In this document: positions 8,437-17,203 of the stretch, piece by piece
Numbering within the stretch: the first letter of the stretch is position 1
Layout of the letters: each line of letters begins with the position of its first letter
Source: Massilia sp.
GTDB lineage: Bacteria; Pseudomonadota; Gammaproteobacteria; Burkholderiales; Burkholderiaceae_D
NCBI GenBank assembly: GCA_025359245.1
Contig: JANYGW010000049.1
Span: 43,324 to 107,323 of the forward strand
Direction: 5' to 3'
Length of the DNA stretch: 64,000 nt
Position numbers and translations under genes: made by a program
The notes under the pieces: generated by a model
What the model was told of the DNA's origin: nothing
Seen by the model: only the letters and a program-made list of their open reading frames with translations
The model's database searches: none

Positions 8437-9561
8437 TTAATTGAGCTGAAATGAATTGAGGAAAACGTCGATCTGCGCCGAGCCATCGCTGCTTGGCGCC
8501 GTCACCATCACCAGGCAGAATTTGCTGCCGAGATAGGCGAAGCGCGCCGCGCGCTCGCCGCCGCCCTGCAAGCGCACCCGCACTTCGCGTCCGGCGGCGC
8601 CGCGCAGCTTGACCGGCGCGGCCCGGATCAGCGTGCCATCCTTGCCGACGATCTCCTCCTGCCTGGCGTCCATCTCGGCGGAGCGGTCCTGCGCTGCCGT
8701 CGAGAGGTCATCGATCGCTTCCATCCGGTAGGTCCAGCCGTCGACCAGCAGCCGGTATACATGCGTGCGGGCGTTGCCGGCCCGGCTGACCTGATCGGGC
8801 GACATTTCCTCTTCCTCGGCCAGGCCGGGCACGTCGACCCTGAAGCTGTTATCGGCCGGTACGAAGGTGGTGATGGGCCGCGCCGGCAAGGGGGCAAAAA
8901 ATGCCTGCGTGGCGACCTTGGGTGCCGGCAGCGGCGCTTCGAAAACGGGCGGCGCCGGCGCCGTGGTCAGCGCCATCATGATGGCCGTGAAGACCGCGAT
9001 GGCGACCAGCGCCAGCAGGGCCGGCATGAAAAAGCGCGACTTGAATAGGGACGTCCGCTGCGGCGAGCCTCTGGCCTCTGGCTCGGTCTCAGGTTCCGGT
9101 TCGAACACGGCCGCCAGCTCGGACGCCTGCACGATTTTGAGCACCGGCATCGGCGCCGCCGGCGCGGCCGCACGCAGCTGCTTGCGGATGACGACGCGCG
9201 CCTTGGTCACTTCGACGCCGCTGCGCAGCCAGTCGACGCGCTTCATCGAGATGCTGAATACGCCGTCGTTCAGCATCACCAAAATGCTGCCCTGCTCCTC
9301 GATGCGGCAGATGATGTCGGCGCCCGACAAGGCCACGATACCGTCGCCGTGCTGCGGATCGAGCCGTTCGCGCGCTTCAGAAATGACCAGCGTCGCGGTG
9401 CCGTCATCAGGATTGCGCAGCATGTGCAGCAAGAAGTTTTTTGGATTATCGTCCGCCGAACGCAGGATCGCCACGAAGAACTTGGTCTTGATGAAAGCCT
9501 TCCACGCAGGCGCGAGCTCGCCCGCGGCGCGCGCCTGCGTGGCCAGATCGCCCCATTCCAT
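8437..9561 (-). CDS. Single-pass membrane protein of unknown function (SseB-like N-terminus possible)
   Basis: The ATG at 9561 is preceded by GGAG at nine bases, so I prefer it to the upstream TTG. The product has about 374 residues. The first 130 look globular and cytoplasmic (IKTKFFVAILRS, FLLHMLRNPDDGTATLVISEARERL), reminiscent of SseB N-terminal domains, but I am not sure of that. An acidic linker (FEPEPETEPEARG) follows. One transmembrane helix (FFMPALLALVAIAVFTAIMMAL) lies around residues 175-200, and the C-terminal 170 residues would be periplasmic and mixed alpha/beta. It lies 220 bp upstream of vgrG on the same strand, so a T6SS-accessory role is conceivable but unsupported by any specific motif. 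Confidence 0.55.
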   Translation of the reverse strand: MEWGDLATQARAAGELAPAWKAFIKTKFFVAILRSADDNPKNFLLHMLRNPDDGTATLVISEARERLDPQHGDGIVALSGADIICRIEEQGSILVMLNDGVFSISMKRVDWLRSGVEVTKARVVIRKQLRAAAPAAPMPVLKIVQASELAAVFEPEPETEPEARGSPQRTSLFKSRFFMPALLALVAIAVFTAIMMALTTAPAPPVFEAPLPAPKVATQAFFAPLPARPITTFVPADNSFRVDVPGLAEEEEMSPDQVSRAGNARTHVYRLLVDGWTYRMEAIDDLSTAAQDRSAEMDARQEEIVGKDGTLIRAAPVKLRGAAGREVRVRLQGGGERAARFAYLGSKFCLVMVTAPSSDGSAQIDVFLNSFQLN

Positions 9562-9651
9562 CAGTGCAGGCTCCAAGATAATGTCCGTTCGCTGAGCATT
9601 GAGCGATCTAGCTTACGGGATTCCCACGGGCGCGTCCAGATCGGCCTGCGG

Positions 9652-10557
9652 TCAAACGGCGCGCCGCGCCAGGTAGTCCGCGATGGCTTGCTCGCCGCCG
9701 TCGGCCAGCACATACACCGCGCGCTGTCCGCTCGCCAGCAATACGCCTGACTTGAGCCAGCATTGGCGCATATGGACCGGAGCGCCACGCGCCGTCAGTT
9801 CGCTGGCGCTGATGGTCTTCGGTTCGGGCCGGGCCTGCGGCGCCAGATCCAGATCAATCCCGAACAAGGCCGACAAGTCCGCGTCGCCCAGGCTCTGGCC
9901 CGTGTCGGCGGGCGCCTGGACCAGCGAGGCATTGACAGCGTTCTGGATCAGCTCCGCGGGATCGATATTTCGCAGCAAGAACAGCAATTCCGGCTGCCGA
10001 TCGAGCCGGTGGCCCACGCCATACAAGGTGGCGGCAATATGCTTGCACATGCCCGCGCCATCGGGACAGCTGCACCGAAAGCGGATTTGCCCGGGCGCCG
10101 GAAACAGGCCGCTGCCTGCCTGCGCGACGACTTCCATCACGCCGGCCGACAAGCGCCCCTGCAGCAGCTCCACCAGCGACGCGACCTGGCCGGCGCAGCG
10201 CGCCAGGATCGATTGCCACTTGGCCGGTTCGAGCGGGCGCACGGTGACGTTCACTTCATACATGCTCGAGCCCGACACCAGCGCGGTAATGCTTTCGCGG
10301 CCGATCTGCAGGTCGACCACCGAGCCATTGCGCGCATAGGTGCGCCCGCGCGGCAAACGGTTTTCATAGTCGCTGTACGCTTCCAGGTTGGCGCACCATT
10401 TCTTGCCCCAGAACGTGGTCGCGATCGCGCGCTGCTCGATCACCACCGGCAGGCACACGCGCCCCTTCTTCTTCAGCGCCTTGATCAGCCTGGCCGCATC
10501 GGCGCGCCTTTGGGCCACCGACACATAAGGCGCCCAGCCATCACCGTCATATCCCAT
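9652..10557 (-). CDS. SWIM zinc-finger protein
   Basis: The 301-residue protein carries a SWIM finger, C162-x-C164 ... C171-x-H173, in the sequence RCSCPDGAGMCKHIAA, and the conserved N-terminal TFWGKKWC segment of bacterial SWIM proteins. SWIM domains bind DNA or protein partners and very often sit beside SNF2-family ATPases in bacteria. The start at 10557 has GGAG six bases upstream, and the SNF2 gene ends only 17 bp before it, so the two are surely one operon and probably form a complex. Its physiological role in bacteria is not established. Confidence 0.88.
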   Translation of the reverse strand: MGYDGDGWAPYVSVAQRRADAARLIKALKKKGRVCLPVVIEQRAIATTFWGKKWCANLEAYSDYENRLPRGRTYARNGSVVDLQIGRESITALVSGSSMYEVNVTVRPLEPAKWQSILARCAGQVASLVELLQGRLSAGVMEVVAQAGSGLFPAPGQIRFRCSCPDGAGMCKHIAATLYGVGHRLDRQPELLFLLRNIDPAELIQNAVNASLVQAPADTGQSLGDADLSALFGIDLDLAPQARPEPKTISASELTARGAPVHMRQCWLKSGVLLASGQRAVYVLADGGEQAIADYLARRAV

Positions 10558-10574
10558 ATGGTCTCCGTACTTGA

Positions 10575-13310
10575 TTATTCGATTGCGGCGCTATTGATAT
10601 CGAGCGACACCATGCGAATAAGTTCATCATCATTCATCTCGGTCAGGCGCGCTTCGGTGCCGCCTTCGAGGATCTCGTTCGACAGATTTTGCTTGGACTC
10701 GATCAGCGCATCGATTTTTTCCTCGATGGTGCCGCGGCAGATGAATTTGTGCACCAGCACATTCTTCTTCTGGCCGATGCGGTATGCGCGATCGCTGGCC
10801 TGGTTTTCCACGGCCGGATTCCACCAGCGGTCGAAATGGATCACATGCGCCGCCGCGGTCAGGTTCAGCCCCGTGCCGCCGGCCTTGATCGACAGCACAA
10901 AAAACGGCGGCCCCGCCTCGTCCTGGAATTGGTCGACCAGCCCCTTGCGGGCCCGGATCGCCGTCCCGCCGTGCAGCACCAGGCCGGGACGGTGAAATAT
11001 CTGCTGCAGAAAATCGTGCAGCGGCGCCGTCATTTCCTGGAACTGCGTGAACACCAGCACCTTCTCCTGGCGCGCCGCGATTTCCTCGGCGATCTCGCGC
11101 AGGCGCGCGAATTTGCCGCTGTCGGCCGGCGCGTACTGGCCGTCGCCCGACCACTGGGCCGGATGGTTGCAGATCTGCTTGAGCCGCATCAGCAGGGCCA
11201 GCACGGCGCCGCGCCGGGCGATGCCGTCCAGGCTGGCCAGCTGCCGCTGCAAGCCGTCCACCGCCGCCTGATACAGGCTCACCTGCACGCGCGACAAGGC
11301 GCAATAGGCCTTGAGCTCGGTCTTGTCCGGCAGGTCGCCGATGATGCGCTTGTCGCTTTTCAGGCGCCGCAAAATGTAGGGCTGCACCAGCTTGCGCAAC
11401 GGTCCATAGGCCGCATGTGCGCCGCCCTCGAGCCGCTTGACGAAGCTGCCGAACGCCTTGGCGTTGCCGAGCAAGCCAGGACAAATGAAATCGAACAGCG
11501 ACCACAGATCGCCGAGGCTGTTTTCAACCGGTGTGCCGGTCAGCGCAAACCGCACCCGGCTATGCAGATGCTTGACCGCGCGGGTCTGCTGCGCGCCCGG
11601 GTTCTTGATCGCCTGCGCTTCATCGAGCACGACGATTGACCAGCGCGTGTCGCGCAAGGCGGGCACGCGCGCCAGCGTGCCGTAGGTGGTCAGCACCACA
11701 TCGACCTGCTTGAATCGCTCGGCCGGCAAGGCGGCCAGGCTCTTGGCCGGCAGCGCCGACGCGTGCGCGACGAGTACGCTCAGGCCAGGCGCAAAGCGCG
11801 CCATCTCGGTTTGCCAGTTGCCGATCAGCGACGCGGGCAAGACCAGCAAATGCGGCCCGGGATCGGCGTCGCGTTTGGCCAGCAACAGCAAGGCGAGCAC
11901 CTGCACCGTCTTGCCCAGGCCCATGTCGTCGGCCAGGCAGCCGCCCAGGCCGAGCCGGTTCAGCAAGGCCAGCCAGCGCACGCCGTCTTGCTGATACGGG
12001 CGCAGCTGCGCCTTCAGTTCCGCCCCCGGCAGCGCGCCGCGTGCCTGCGCCGGATCGCGCAGCTCGTCCAGCATCGCCTTGAGCCAGTCGCCCGCGACCA
12101 CGCGCGACCAGTCGCTGCGGGCCGCCTCCAGCGCCGGCGTTTCCTTGGCGCCGGCACTGACGCCGGCCAGCAAGCGCATCCCGTCCAGGAAGGAGATGCC
12201 CTCCCCTGCATGGCGCTGCACCGTGTTCCAGTGCGCCAGCACGGCGTCGAGCTGGGCCTGGTCGACTTCGACCCAGCGGCCCTTGAGCCGCACCAGGCCG
12301 GCGCCGGCGGCCATCAGCTCGGCCCACTCGGCATCGCTCAGCACTTCGTCGCCCAGCGAAAAGGCGATATTGAAGTCGAGCATGGCATCGAGACCCAGGC
12401 CGGCCGCACGCTGGCCGATATTGACCTGTACTTGCGGGCGCGACGGCTGGCCCGCCTTCCACCAGTCGGGAATGCGCACCACGATGCCGCTCGCTTCGAA
12501 CAGCGGAATGTTCTGTAAAAATTGATGCGCCTCGTGCGGCGACCAGGCACGCGGGTGAAAGATCGCGCCCGACGCCACCAGCGCGGCCAGCCACGGGCAC
12601 TGCTCGGATGCTTTATGAACCGGCATCAGCAGCCGCAGCATGGCGTCGCGATTCTCGCTGCCCGCGTATTCCTGCAGCGCGCGCCCGAGCGGCACATGCT
12701 GGACCTTGGCTTGCTGCGACACCGTCGCGCCGTAAGTGGCGAGGAAGGCGAACGGCGCGTCGGGATTGGCCTTGTTCTCGGCCAGGTGAAAGCACACGCG
12801 TCCCAGCAGGTTCCAGCTCGGATGCTGGCGCGCCAGCCAGGCCTGGACGTCGCCCTGGTCGAGCGCGATCTGCGCGCGTGCTTCGCGCAGCAGGTCGGCC
12901 CACAGCGCCTGCAGGCGCGCCAGGTCCAGGTATTCGGCCCCGCGCATCGGCGGCACGCCGGCCAGCAGCTGCGCCAGTTCCGCTTGCGGCGGCGGCAAGG
13001 CCAGACTGTCCCACTGCTGCGCCAGGCCGGGCGCGGCGCACAGGCGCGTCATGAACAGGTGCGCCAGTTCGCGCCCGAAGGCGAGCGACGGCGACAAGGG
13101 AATGGCCAGTTCGCTGGCGCCCAGGTGCAGCATGCCGGCATGGACATTGCGCTCGAAGGCATGCGCGATGCGCGCCAGTGCGGTAGCCGGCACAGCCACC
13201 TGCGCATCCGGCGACAAGTCCAGGTAGACACGGCCGCTGGGGGCAAAAGCCAGTGCCGGGGAAATGCTGTTGTCAGCGGGCGCTGGGGCCGAAAAAAGCG
13301 ATCGTTTCAT
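10575..13310 (-). CDS. SNF2-family DEAD/DEAH-type helicase/translocase
   Basis: I start at the ATG at 13310 (MKRSLFSAPAP), giving 911 residues. The frame stays open further upstream, but that part overlaps the oppositely oriented ParD gene and lacks protein-like character. The N-terminal 400 residues form the bacterial SNF2-associated region. They are followed by motif I (DDMGLGKTVQ, around residue 465), motif II as DEAQ (around 560), LTGTPVENS, and the C-terminal helicase lobe with GGTGLNLTAA, DRWWNP and QASDRAYRIGQ. It should be an ATP-driven double-stranded DNA translocase that remodels protein-DNA complexes. It is co-transcribed with the SWIM protein. Confidence 0.93.
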   Translation of the reverse strand: MKRSLFSAPAPADNSISPALAFAPSGRVYLDLSPDAQVAVPATALARIAHAFERNVHAGMLHLGASELAIPLSPSLAFGRELAHLFMTRLCAAPGLAQQWDSLALPPPQAELAQLLAGVPPMRGAEYLDLARLQALWADLLREARAQIALDQGDVQAWLARQHPSWNLLGRVCFHLAENKANPDAPFAFLATYGATVSQQAKVQHVPLGRALQEYAGSENRDAMLRLLMPVHKASEQCPWLAALVASGAIFHPRAWSPHEAHQFLQNIPLFEASGIVVRIPDWWKAGQPSRPQVQVNIGQRAAGLGLDAMLDFNIAFSLGDEVLSDAEWAELMAAGAGLVRLKGRWVEVDQAQLDAVLAHWNTVQRHAGEGISFLDGMRLLAGVSAGAKETPALEAARSDWSRVVAGDWLKAMLDELRDPAQARGALPGAELKAQLRPYQQDGVRWLALLNRLGLGGCLADDMGLGKTVQVLALLLLAKRDADPGPHLLVLPASLIGNWQTEMARFAPGLSVLVAHASALPAKSLAALPAERFKQVDVVLTTYGTLARVPALRDTRWSIVVLDEAQAIKNPGAQQTRAVKHLHSRVRFALTGTPVENSLGDLWSLFDFICPGLLGNAKAFGSFVKRLEGGAHAAYGPLRKLVQPYILRRLKSDKRIIGDLPDKTELKAYCALSRVQVSLYQAAVDGLQRQLASLDGIARRGAVLALLMRLKQICNHPAQWSGDGQYAPADSGKFARLREIAEEIAARQEKVLVFTQFQEMTAPLHDFLQQIFHRPGLVLHGGTAIRARKGLVDQFQDEAGPPFFVLSIKAGGTGLNLTAAAHVIHFDRWWNPAVENQASDRAYRIGQKKNVLVHKFICRGTIEEKIDALIESKQNLSNEILEGGTEARLTEMNDDELIRMVSLDINSAAIE

Positions 13311-13385
13311 ACCTGCGATTTTAGCAGGAGCGGTCAAACGCGCCTCTTGGAACGCGATTTTGCGCGATAAATTCAGGGAGTAGCC

Positions 13386-13640
13386 ATGGGCACCGTGCGC
13401 AAGACCATTACGCTGACCGACAAACAAGATGCCTGGATCAAGGCGCAGATTGAAGCGGGCAACTACACCAACGACAGCGAATATATCCGCGACCTGATCC
13501 GGCGCGAGCAGGAGCGAAGTGCCGAATTCGATGCCGTGCGCGCTGCGCTGATCGAGGGCGAGGCTAGCGGAAAACCGGCCGCCTTCGATGCCGCCGCTTT
13601 CAAGCAACGCTTCAACGACCACGACATGATGCAGTTTTGA
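13386..13640 (+). CDS. parD: ParD-family antitoxin, orphan
   Basis: The 84-residue protein (MGTVRKTITLTDKQDAWIKA, then NYTNDSEYIRDLIRREQER) is a textbook ParD: a ribbon-helix-helix DNA-binding N-terminus and a helical C-terminus that normally wraps ParE. GGGAG lies upstream of the ATG. No ParE-like reading frame follows in the next 220 bp on either strand, and the C-terminus ends in HDMMQF. ParD normally represses its own operon, and here could also influence the divergent SNF2 promoter 75 bp away. The gene may be a remnant antitoxin or one that acts in trans. Confidence 0.88.
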   Translation: MGTVRKTITLTDKQDAWIKAQIEAGNYTNDSEYIRDLIRREQERSAEFDAVRAALIEGEASGKPAAFDAAAFKQRFNDHDMMQF

Positions 13641-13868
13641 TCAACTAGCATCAAAAACCGTATCAATTCATTAATTTTTCCTATCGATTCTGGCAAATCC
13701 AGCCATAAATACAGTCTTGCTTAAGTGAATAAATTGCAAAGTTGTAAGTTAGACTCCATCCTCTGACGCCGGCCTTAGCGGGACGCGCGCCAGCCGGGCC
13801 TGCTGCGCCCGAGTATCGGTGCCATGCGCTCCGGCCGGGCACCATCCAAAACCCTGATGGAGACTCTC

Positions 13869-15869
13869 ATGGCAATCACCACGGCATGGCATGGCAAGAC
13901 CTTCGACGAGCACGTAGCGCTGCGCGACAGCGCAGCCAAGAACGGTTACCGGTTTCTTTCGCTGAGCATCCACGGCACCAGCGGCGCGCCGCACTACACG
14001 GCGGTGATGATCAAGCGTCCCGTGGTCGTCGCCCAGCACGACTGGCCGCTGCTGACCGGCGCCGAATTCCAGAAGGTGTTCGACGATCAGGCCAAGCTGG
14101 GCTTCGGCCCCGTCATCCTGGCCGCCACCGGCACTGCCAACGACCCGCGCTTCGCCGCCGTGTTCCAGATGCAGTCGCCGATCGCGCTCACGCGCTTCGG
14201 CCTGCGCTCGGGCAAGGACACCGACCTCGAGTCGATCCAGGGCATGAACAAGAAGGTCAAGGACGACGGCCTGATCCTGCATTCGGCGGCCGTGTACGGC
14301 GACGCCGCCACGCCGCGCTACTGCGCAATCTGGATGCCCAACACCGCCAAGACTATCTGGAATGCGGACGGCGTCAATGAAACCGGCGACCAGTACCAGG
14401 CCCGCTTCAATGCGCAGGCGGCAGGCTGGTGCCGGCCGGCCCAGGTAGCCACCAATGGCGCCGGCCAATTCTTCTCGGTGTTCGTCCACAACGACATCGG
14501 CCCCTGGGTCGCGCGCCACGGCATGAGCGCCGACACCTACCAGAACGAATTCAACACCTGGACGGCCAAGGGCTTCTTCCCGCTCAGCGTGCAAGGCGGC
14601 GGCAGCGGTTCCGACACCCGCTACACCGCGCTATTCGCCAAGCAGGAAGACCCGGTACCGCAAATGTTCACCCCGGTCGGACCGAGCGCCAATGCCGCCA
14701 TCGACAACGTGATCCACACGGCGATGCGCGATTCGCCTGTATGGAACGCGTCGCTCGCCATCGTGCATGGCAAGAAGCTGGTGTACGCGCGTGCCTATTC
14801 GTACGGCGAGCCTGACTGGCCGGTGTGCCAGCCGACTTCGCGCTTCCGCATTGCCAGCGTGTCGAAATTCGTCACCGCACTGGCCGTGTATCAGCTGGTT
14901 GGCGAAGGCAAGCTGGCGCTCACCGACAAGCTGCAAGACATCCTGCATTTGAAAACCCCGGCCGGCGGCGCGCCCAAGGATGCGCGCTTCCAGGACGTCA
15001 CCATCAAGGAGCTGCTGGAACACACCAGCGCGATCGACGCCAACAGCTTCCGCGACGACGTCGGCATCCGCGGCGCGTTCATGGCGGCGCAGCCGGCCGG
15101 CTCCTGGCACCTGCCGGTGAACGCGGAACAGTGCGATGCCTTCATCGCGACGCTGGGCATGGCCGGCACGCCGGGCACCATGATGAGCTACAACAACTGC
15201 GCCTATTACCTGCTCGGCCGCGTGGTGGCCAAGAAGCGCAACCGCACGCGGCCGATCGACGCCTTCCAGGACTACCTGCTCGACCCGCTGTTCATCCACC
15301 GGATCCGGCGCGCGACCAGCCTGATCGCCAGCACGCCTGCCGACGAGGCGCGTTACCGTTCGCAGGACATACCGGTGGTCGCGAGCGTGATGAGCGATGC
15401 GCAAACCCTGGTGCCGCTCGGCTACGGAAATGAAAACTTCGAGCGCCAGGAAGGCGGCGGCGGCCTGTCGGCGGCGGCGACTGACCTGGCGCGCCTGATC
15501 GCCATCATGCAAAGCCCGGACGACAATCCGGCGATGAAGCGCAGCACCATCGAAATGATGATGAATAACGCAGTGGCCACGCAGAGCGCCTGGAGCGGCA
15601 AGACCACCGACCTGCGCGCAGGCCATGGCTGGGACGGCGCCGCGTCGCTCGGCAATCACAAGTTCTATGGGCAGAAAGGCGGCTCGCTGAGCACAACCGG
15701 CAATGTGCTGGAGTTCAATGGCGACTGGGGCTTCGCGATGTGCTGGGGCGGCAAGCCTGGCGCGGCGGCAGGCTGGTATCCGGACTTCCCGGCCGTGATG
15801 GATGTGGCCAAGGCAGCGCTGGCCGGCGCGCCGGATCTGTTCCCGCAGTTCGGGATGCCGTCGTTGTAG
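13869..15869 (+). CDS. Class C beta-lactamase-like serine hydrolase with N-terminal tandem repeats (BTRD1/polyglycine-hydrolase-like)
   Basis: I use the ATG at 13869 (MAITTAWHG) because GGAG lies seven bases upstream. The 666-residue protein opens with five roughly 50-residue repeats (about 1-265) sharing aromatic-x-Gly-[FY] and Y/F-x-A/S-[VL]-[FW] positions. These match the bacterial tandem repeat domain found in polyglycine hydrolase-like proteins. The rest is a serine hydrolase fold: SVSK (Ser330, Lys333), YNN (Tyr441-x-Asn443) and a C-terminal KGG segment. No signal peptide is visible at the chosen start. The substrate is probably a peptide or peptidoglycan-like bond; the repeats could bind a polymer. 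The gene stands alone. The catalytic class is firm; the target is unknown. Confidence 0.82.
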   Translation: MAITTAWHGKTFDEHVALRDSAAKNGYRFLSLSIHGTSGAPHYTAVMIKRPVVVAQHDWPLLTGAEFQKVFDDQAKLGFGPVILAATGTANDPRFAAVFQMQSPIALTRFGLRSGKDTDLESIQGMNKKVKDDGLILHSAAVYGDAATPRYCAIWMPNTAKTIWNADGVNETGDQYQARFNAQAAGWCRPAQVATNGAGQFFSVFVHNDIGPWVARHGMSADTYQNEFNTWTAKGFFPLSVQGGGSGSDTRYTALFAKQEDPVPQMFTPVGPSANAAIDNVIHTAMRDSPVWNASLAIVHGKKLVYARAYSYGEPDWPVCQPTSRFRIASVSKFVTALAVYQLVGEGKLALTDKLQDILHLKTPAGGAPKDARFQDVTIKELLEHTSAIDANSFRDDVGIRGAFMAAQPAGSWHLPVNAEQCDAFIATLGMAGTPGTMMSYNNCAYYLLGRVVAKKRNRTRPIDAFQDYLLDPLFIHRIRRATSLIASTPADEARYRSQDIPVVASVMSDAQTLVPLGYGNENFERQEGGGGLSAAATDLARLIAIMQSPDDNPAMKRSTIEMMMNNAVATQSAWSGKTTDLRAGHGWDGAASLGNHKFYGQKGGSLSTTGNVLEFNGDWGFAMCWGGKPGAAAGWYPDFPAVMDVAKAALAGAPDLFPQFGMPSL

Positions 15870-15880
15870 AACGGCTCAAA

Positions 15881-15916
15881 ATGGAGGCGGAATCTGATTG
15901 ACGGGTTCCGCTCCAT
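15881..15916 (+). terminator. Hairpin after the serine hydrolase gene
   Basis: ATGGAG-g-CGGAA pairs with TTCCG-CTCCAT across a short loop, 12 bp after the stop codon. There is no T-run, so it would have to act as a factor-dependent terminator or as an mRNA 3' stabiliser. Confidence 0.4.
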
Positions 15917-15969
15917 CCGCAGCCGGTCACGCAGAAATCGCGACATCACCGACGTCGGCATCATCAACC

Positions 15970-16061
15970 ATCGTCATCCACGCGCACGCGGGGATCCATA
16001 CTGAAACTGCGTCGAGGCGACTCAGGCCACGTGTGGATCCCGCGTGTGTGAGGATGACGAT
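15970..16061. repeat. REP-like imperfect inverted repeat
   Basis: The left arm (15970-16001) and the right arm (16031-16061) are imperfect reverse complements built around ATCGTCATCC and GGGATCC, separated by about 30 bp. The arms resemble the CGTCATTCCCGCG...GGAATCC intergenic repeats widespread in proteobacteria. The rest of the 335-bp gap between the flanking genes shows no gene apart from the promoter expected before the alanine-rich protein. Confidence 0.65.
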
Positions 16062-16204
16062 TTCTTATTTTGCGTCCGCGCCCGGTAGCGAGCCGATCTG
16101 TAAGAAGTTGTAACGCCTGTCCACCCGATCAGCGCGGGCCGCGTTATCAGCTCAACGGGTAGCAATAACGCTCCTGGCTACATGAACCTCAAAGGAACTA
16201 CACC

Positions 16205-16540
16205 ATGAACAAAATCGCCTTAGTCCTGATCTCCACCCTGTTCGCCGCCGGTTCGACTTTCGCTCAAGCGCCAGCCGCAACCGCACCAGCAGCGCCTGCC
16301 GCAAAATCGGCAACCACGATCAAAGCCGAAGTCAAGGAAGTCAAGGCCGTCAACAAAGCAAACGTTGCTGAAGCCAAGACCGATGCCAAGGCAGATGCCA
16401 AAGCGGACGTCAAGGTCGCCGATGCCAAAGCCACCGCCACCAAGACCAAAGCAAAAGCACATCGCAAAGCCACCAAGGCCAAGCATGCTGCCCATGTCGC
16501 AGAAGTGAAGACCGAAGCCGCACCAGTCGTCGCGAAGTAA
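16205..16540 (+). CDS. Small exported Ala/Lys-rich protein
   Basis: The 111-residue product starts with a clear signal peptide (MNKIALVLISTLFAAGSTFA, cleaved before QAPA). The mature chain is low-complexity, made of Ala, Lys, Val, Thr and Asp repeats (AKTDAKADAKADVK), ending in a His-containing stretch. AGGA precedes the ATG at eight bases. Such proteins are common in Oxalobacteraceae and resemble acid-shock or histone-H1-like peptides in composition, but no function can be assigned. A strong intrinsic terminator follows, so it is probably monocistronic and possibly highly expressed. Confidence 0.75.
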   Translation: MNKIALVLISTLFAAGSTFAQAPAATAPAAPAAKSATTIKAEVKEVKAVNKANVAEAKTDAKADAKADVKVADAKATATKTKAKAHRKATKAKHAAHVAEVKTEAAPVVAK

Positions 16541-16602
16541 TTTTCTTCACGCGACAAACTGAAAGCGCGACGTGATCTGACTACCGATTTCATCGCCGCG
16601 TT

Positions 16603-16986
16603 TTAGTCCAACGACCCGCTCGCCCTGCGACCGGGTCGTTTGTTTTTGGGATGCTCGACGTGCGATTGCGCGTCATGCGGGTAGCCGCAATACTGGCAGG
16701 TGGAGGCGAACGATTTTGGCGCCGGCCCGCCGCCGTCGGAAGAGTCGCCCGCAAATTCCTTTTTGCAGCGCGGGCATTTCGCCGTTGCATGCGCGATAAG
16801 CGCCACCACAGCGAACATGAAGGAGCCAAGCGCCAGCCAAAGAATCGGCGTGGCCGGCGGTGGATTGGCAATCAACGGCCGAATCGCCAGCAGCACAAAG
16901 GCGAACATGGCCACGAAGGTCGCGATAATCGCCACAATCTGCTTCAACTTGATGAGTTTGATAGTGTCCCCGCCTCGCCGTTCCAC
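16603..16986 (-). CDS. Two-TM membrane protein with zinc ribbon
   Basis: The 127-residue frame has two hydrophobic helices (IVAIIATFVAMFAFVLLAI and LALGSFMFAVVALIAHA) followed by a zinc-ribbon tail: CPRCKKEF ... CQYCGYPH, two CxxC pairs about 25 residues apart. The tail ends basic. Function unknown; it may be a membrane-tethered metal or nucleic-acid binder. The only start for the full frame is a GTG at 16986 without a strong ribosome site; a TTG about 13 codons in is an alternative. Its 3' end is overlapped by the terminator of the convergent neighbour. Confidence 0.6.
   Translation of the reverse strand: MERRGGDTIKLIKLKQIVAIIATFVAMFAFVLLAIRPLIANPPPATPILWLALGSFMFAVVALIAHATAKCPRCKKEFAGDSSDGGGPAPKSFASTCQYCGYPHDAQSHVEHPKNKRPGRRASGSLD
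16610..16647 (+). terminator. Intrinsic terminator of the Ala/Lys-rich protein gene
   Basis: AACGACCCG pairs with CGGGTCGTT around a 13-base loop, followed by TGTTTTT. It lies inside the last codons of the convergent zinc-ribbon gene. Confidence 0.8.
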
Positions 16987-17203
16987 GCAAGAAAGCCGGG
17001 CCTCACATAAATCCTCGCGGTGCGCCCAAGAGCGCTTATTCTAAACTAAATATTTCAAAATTAGCAAGTTAATTCAATTGGCTGAATACCGCTGCAACGA
17101 ATCGGATGCATGTCGCTCGCGTTCGCGTTTATCCTGATCGCGGCGCTAAATAAGCGGACAGTTTTTTCGAATCGGCCTGGTCGCGTGGTGGAACATCACA
17201 TTC

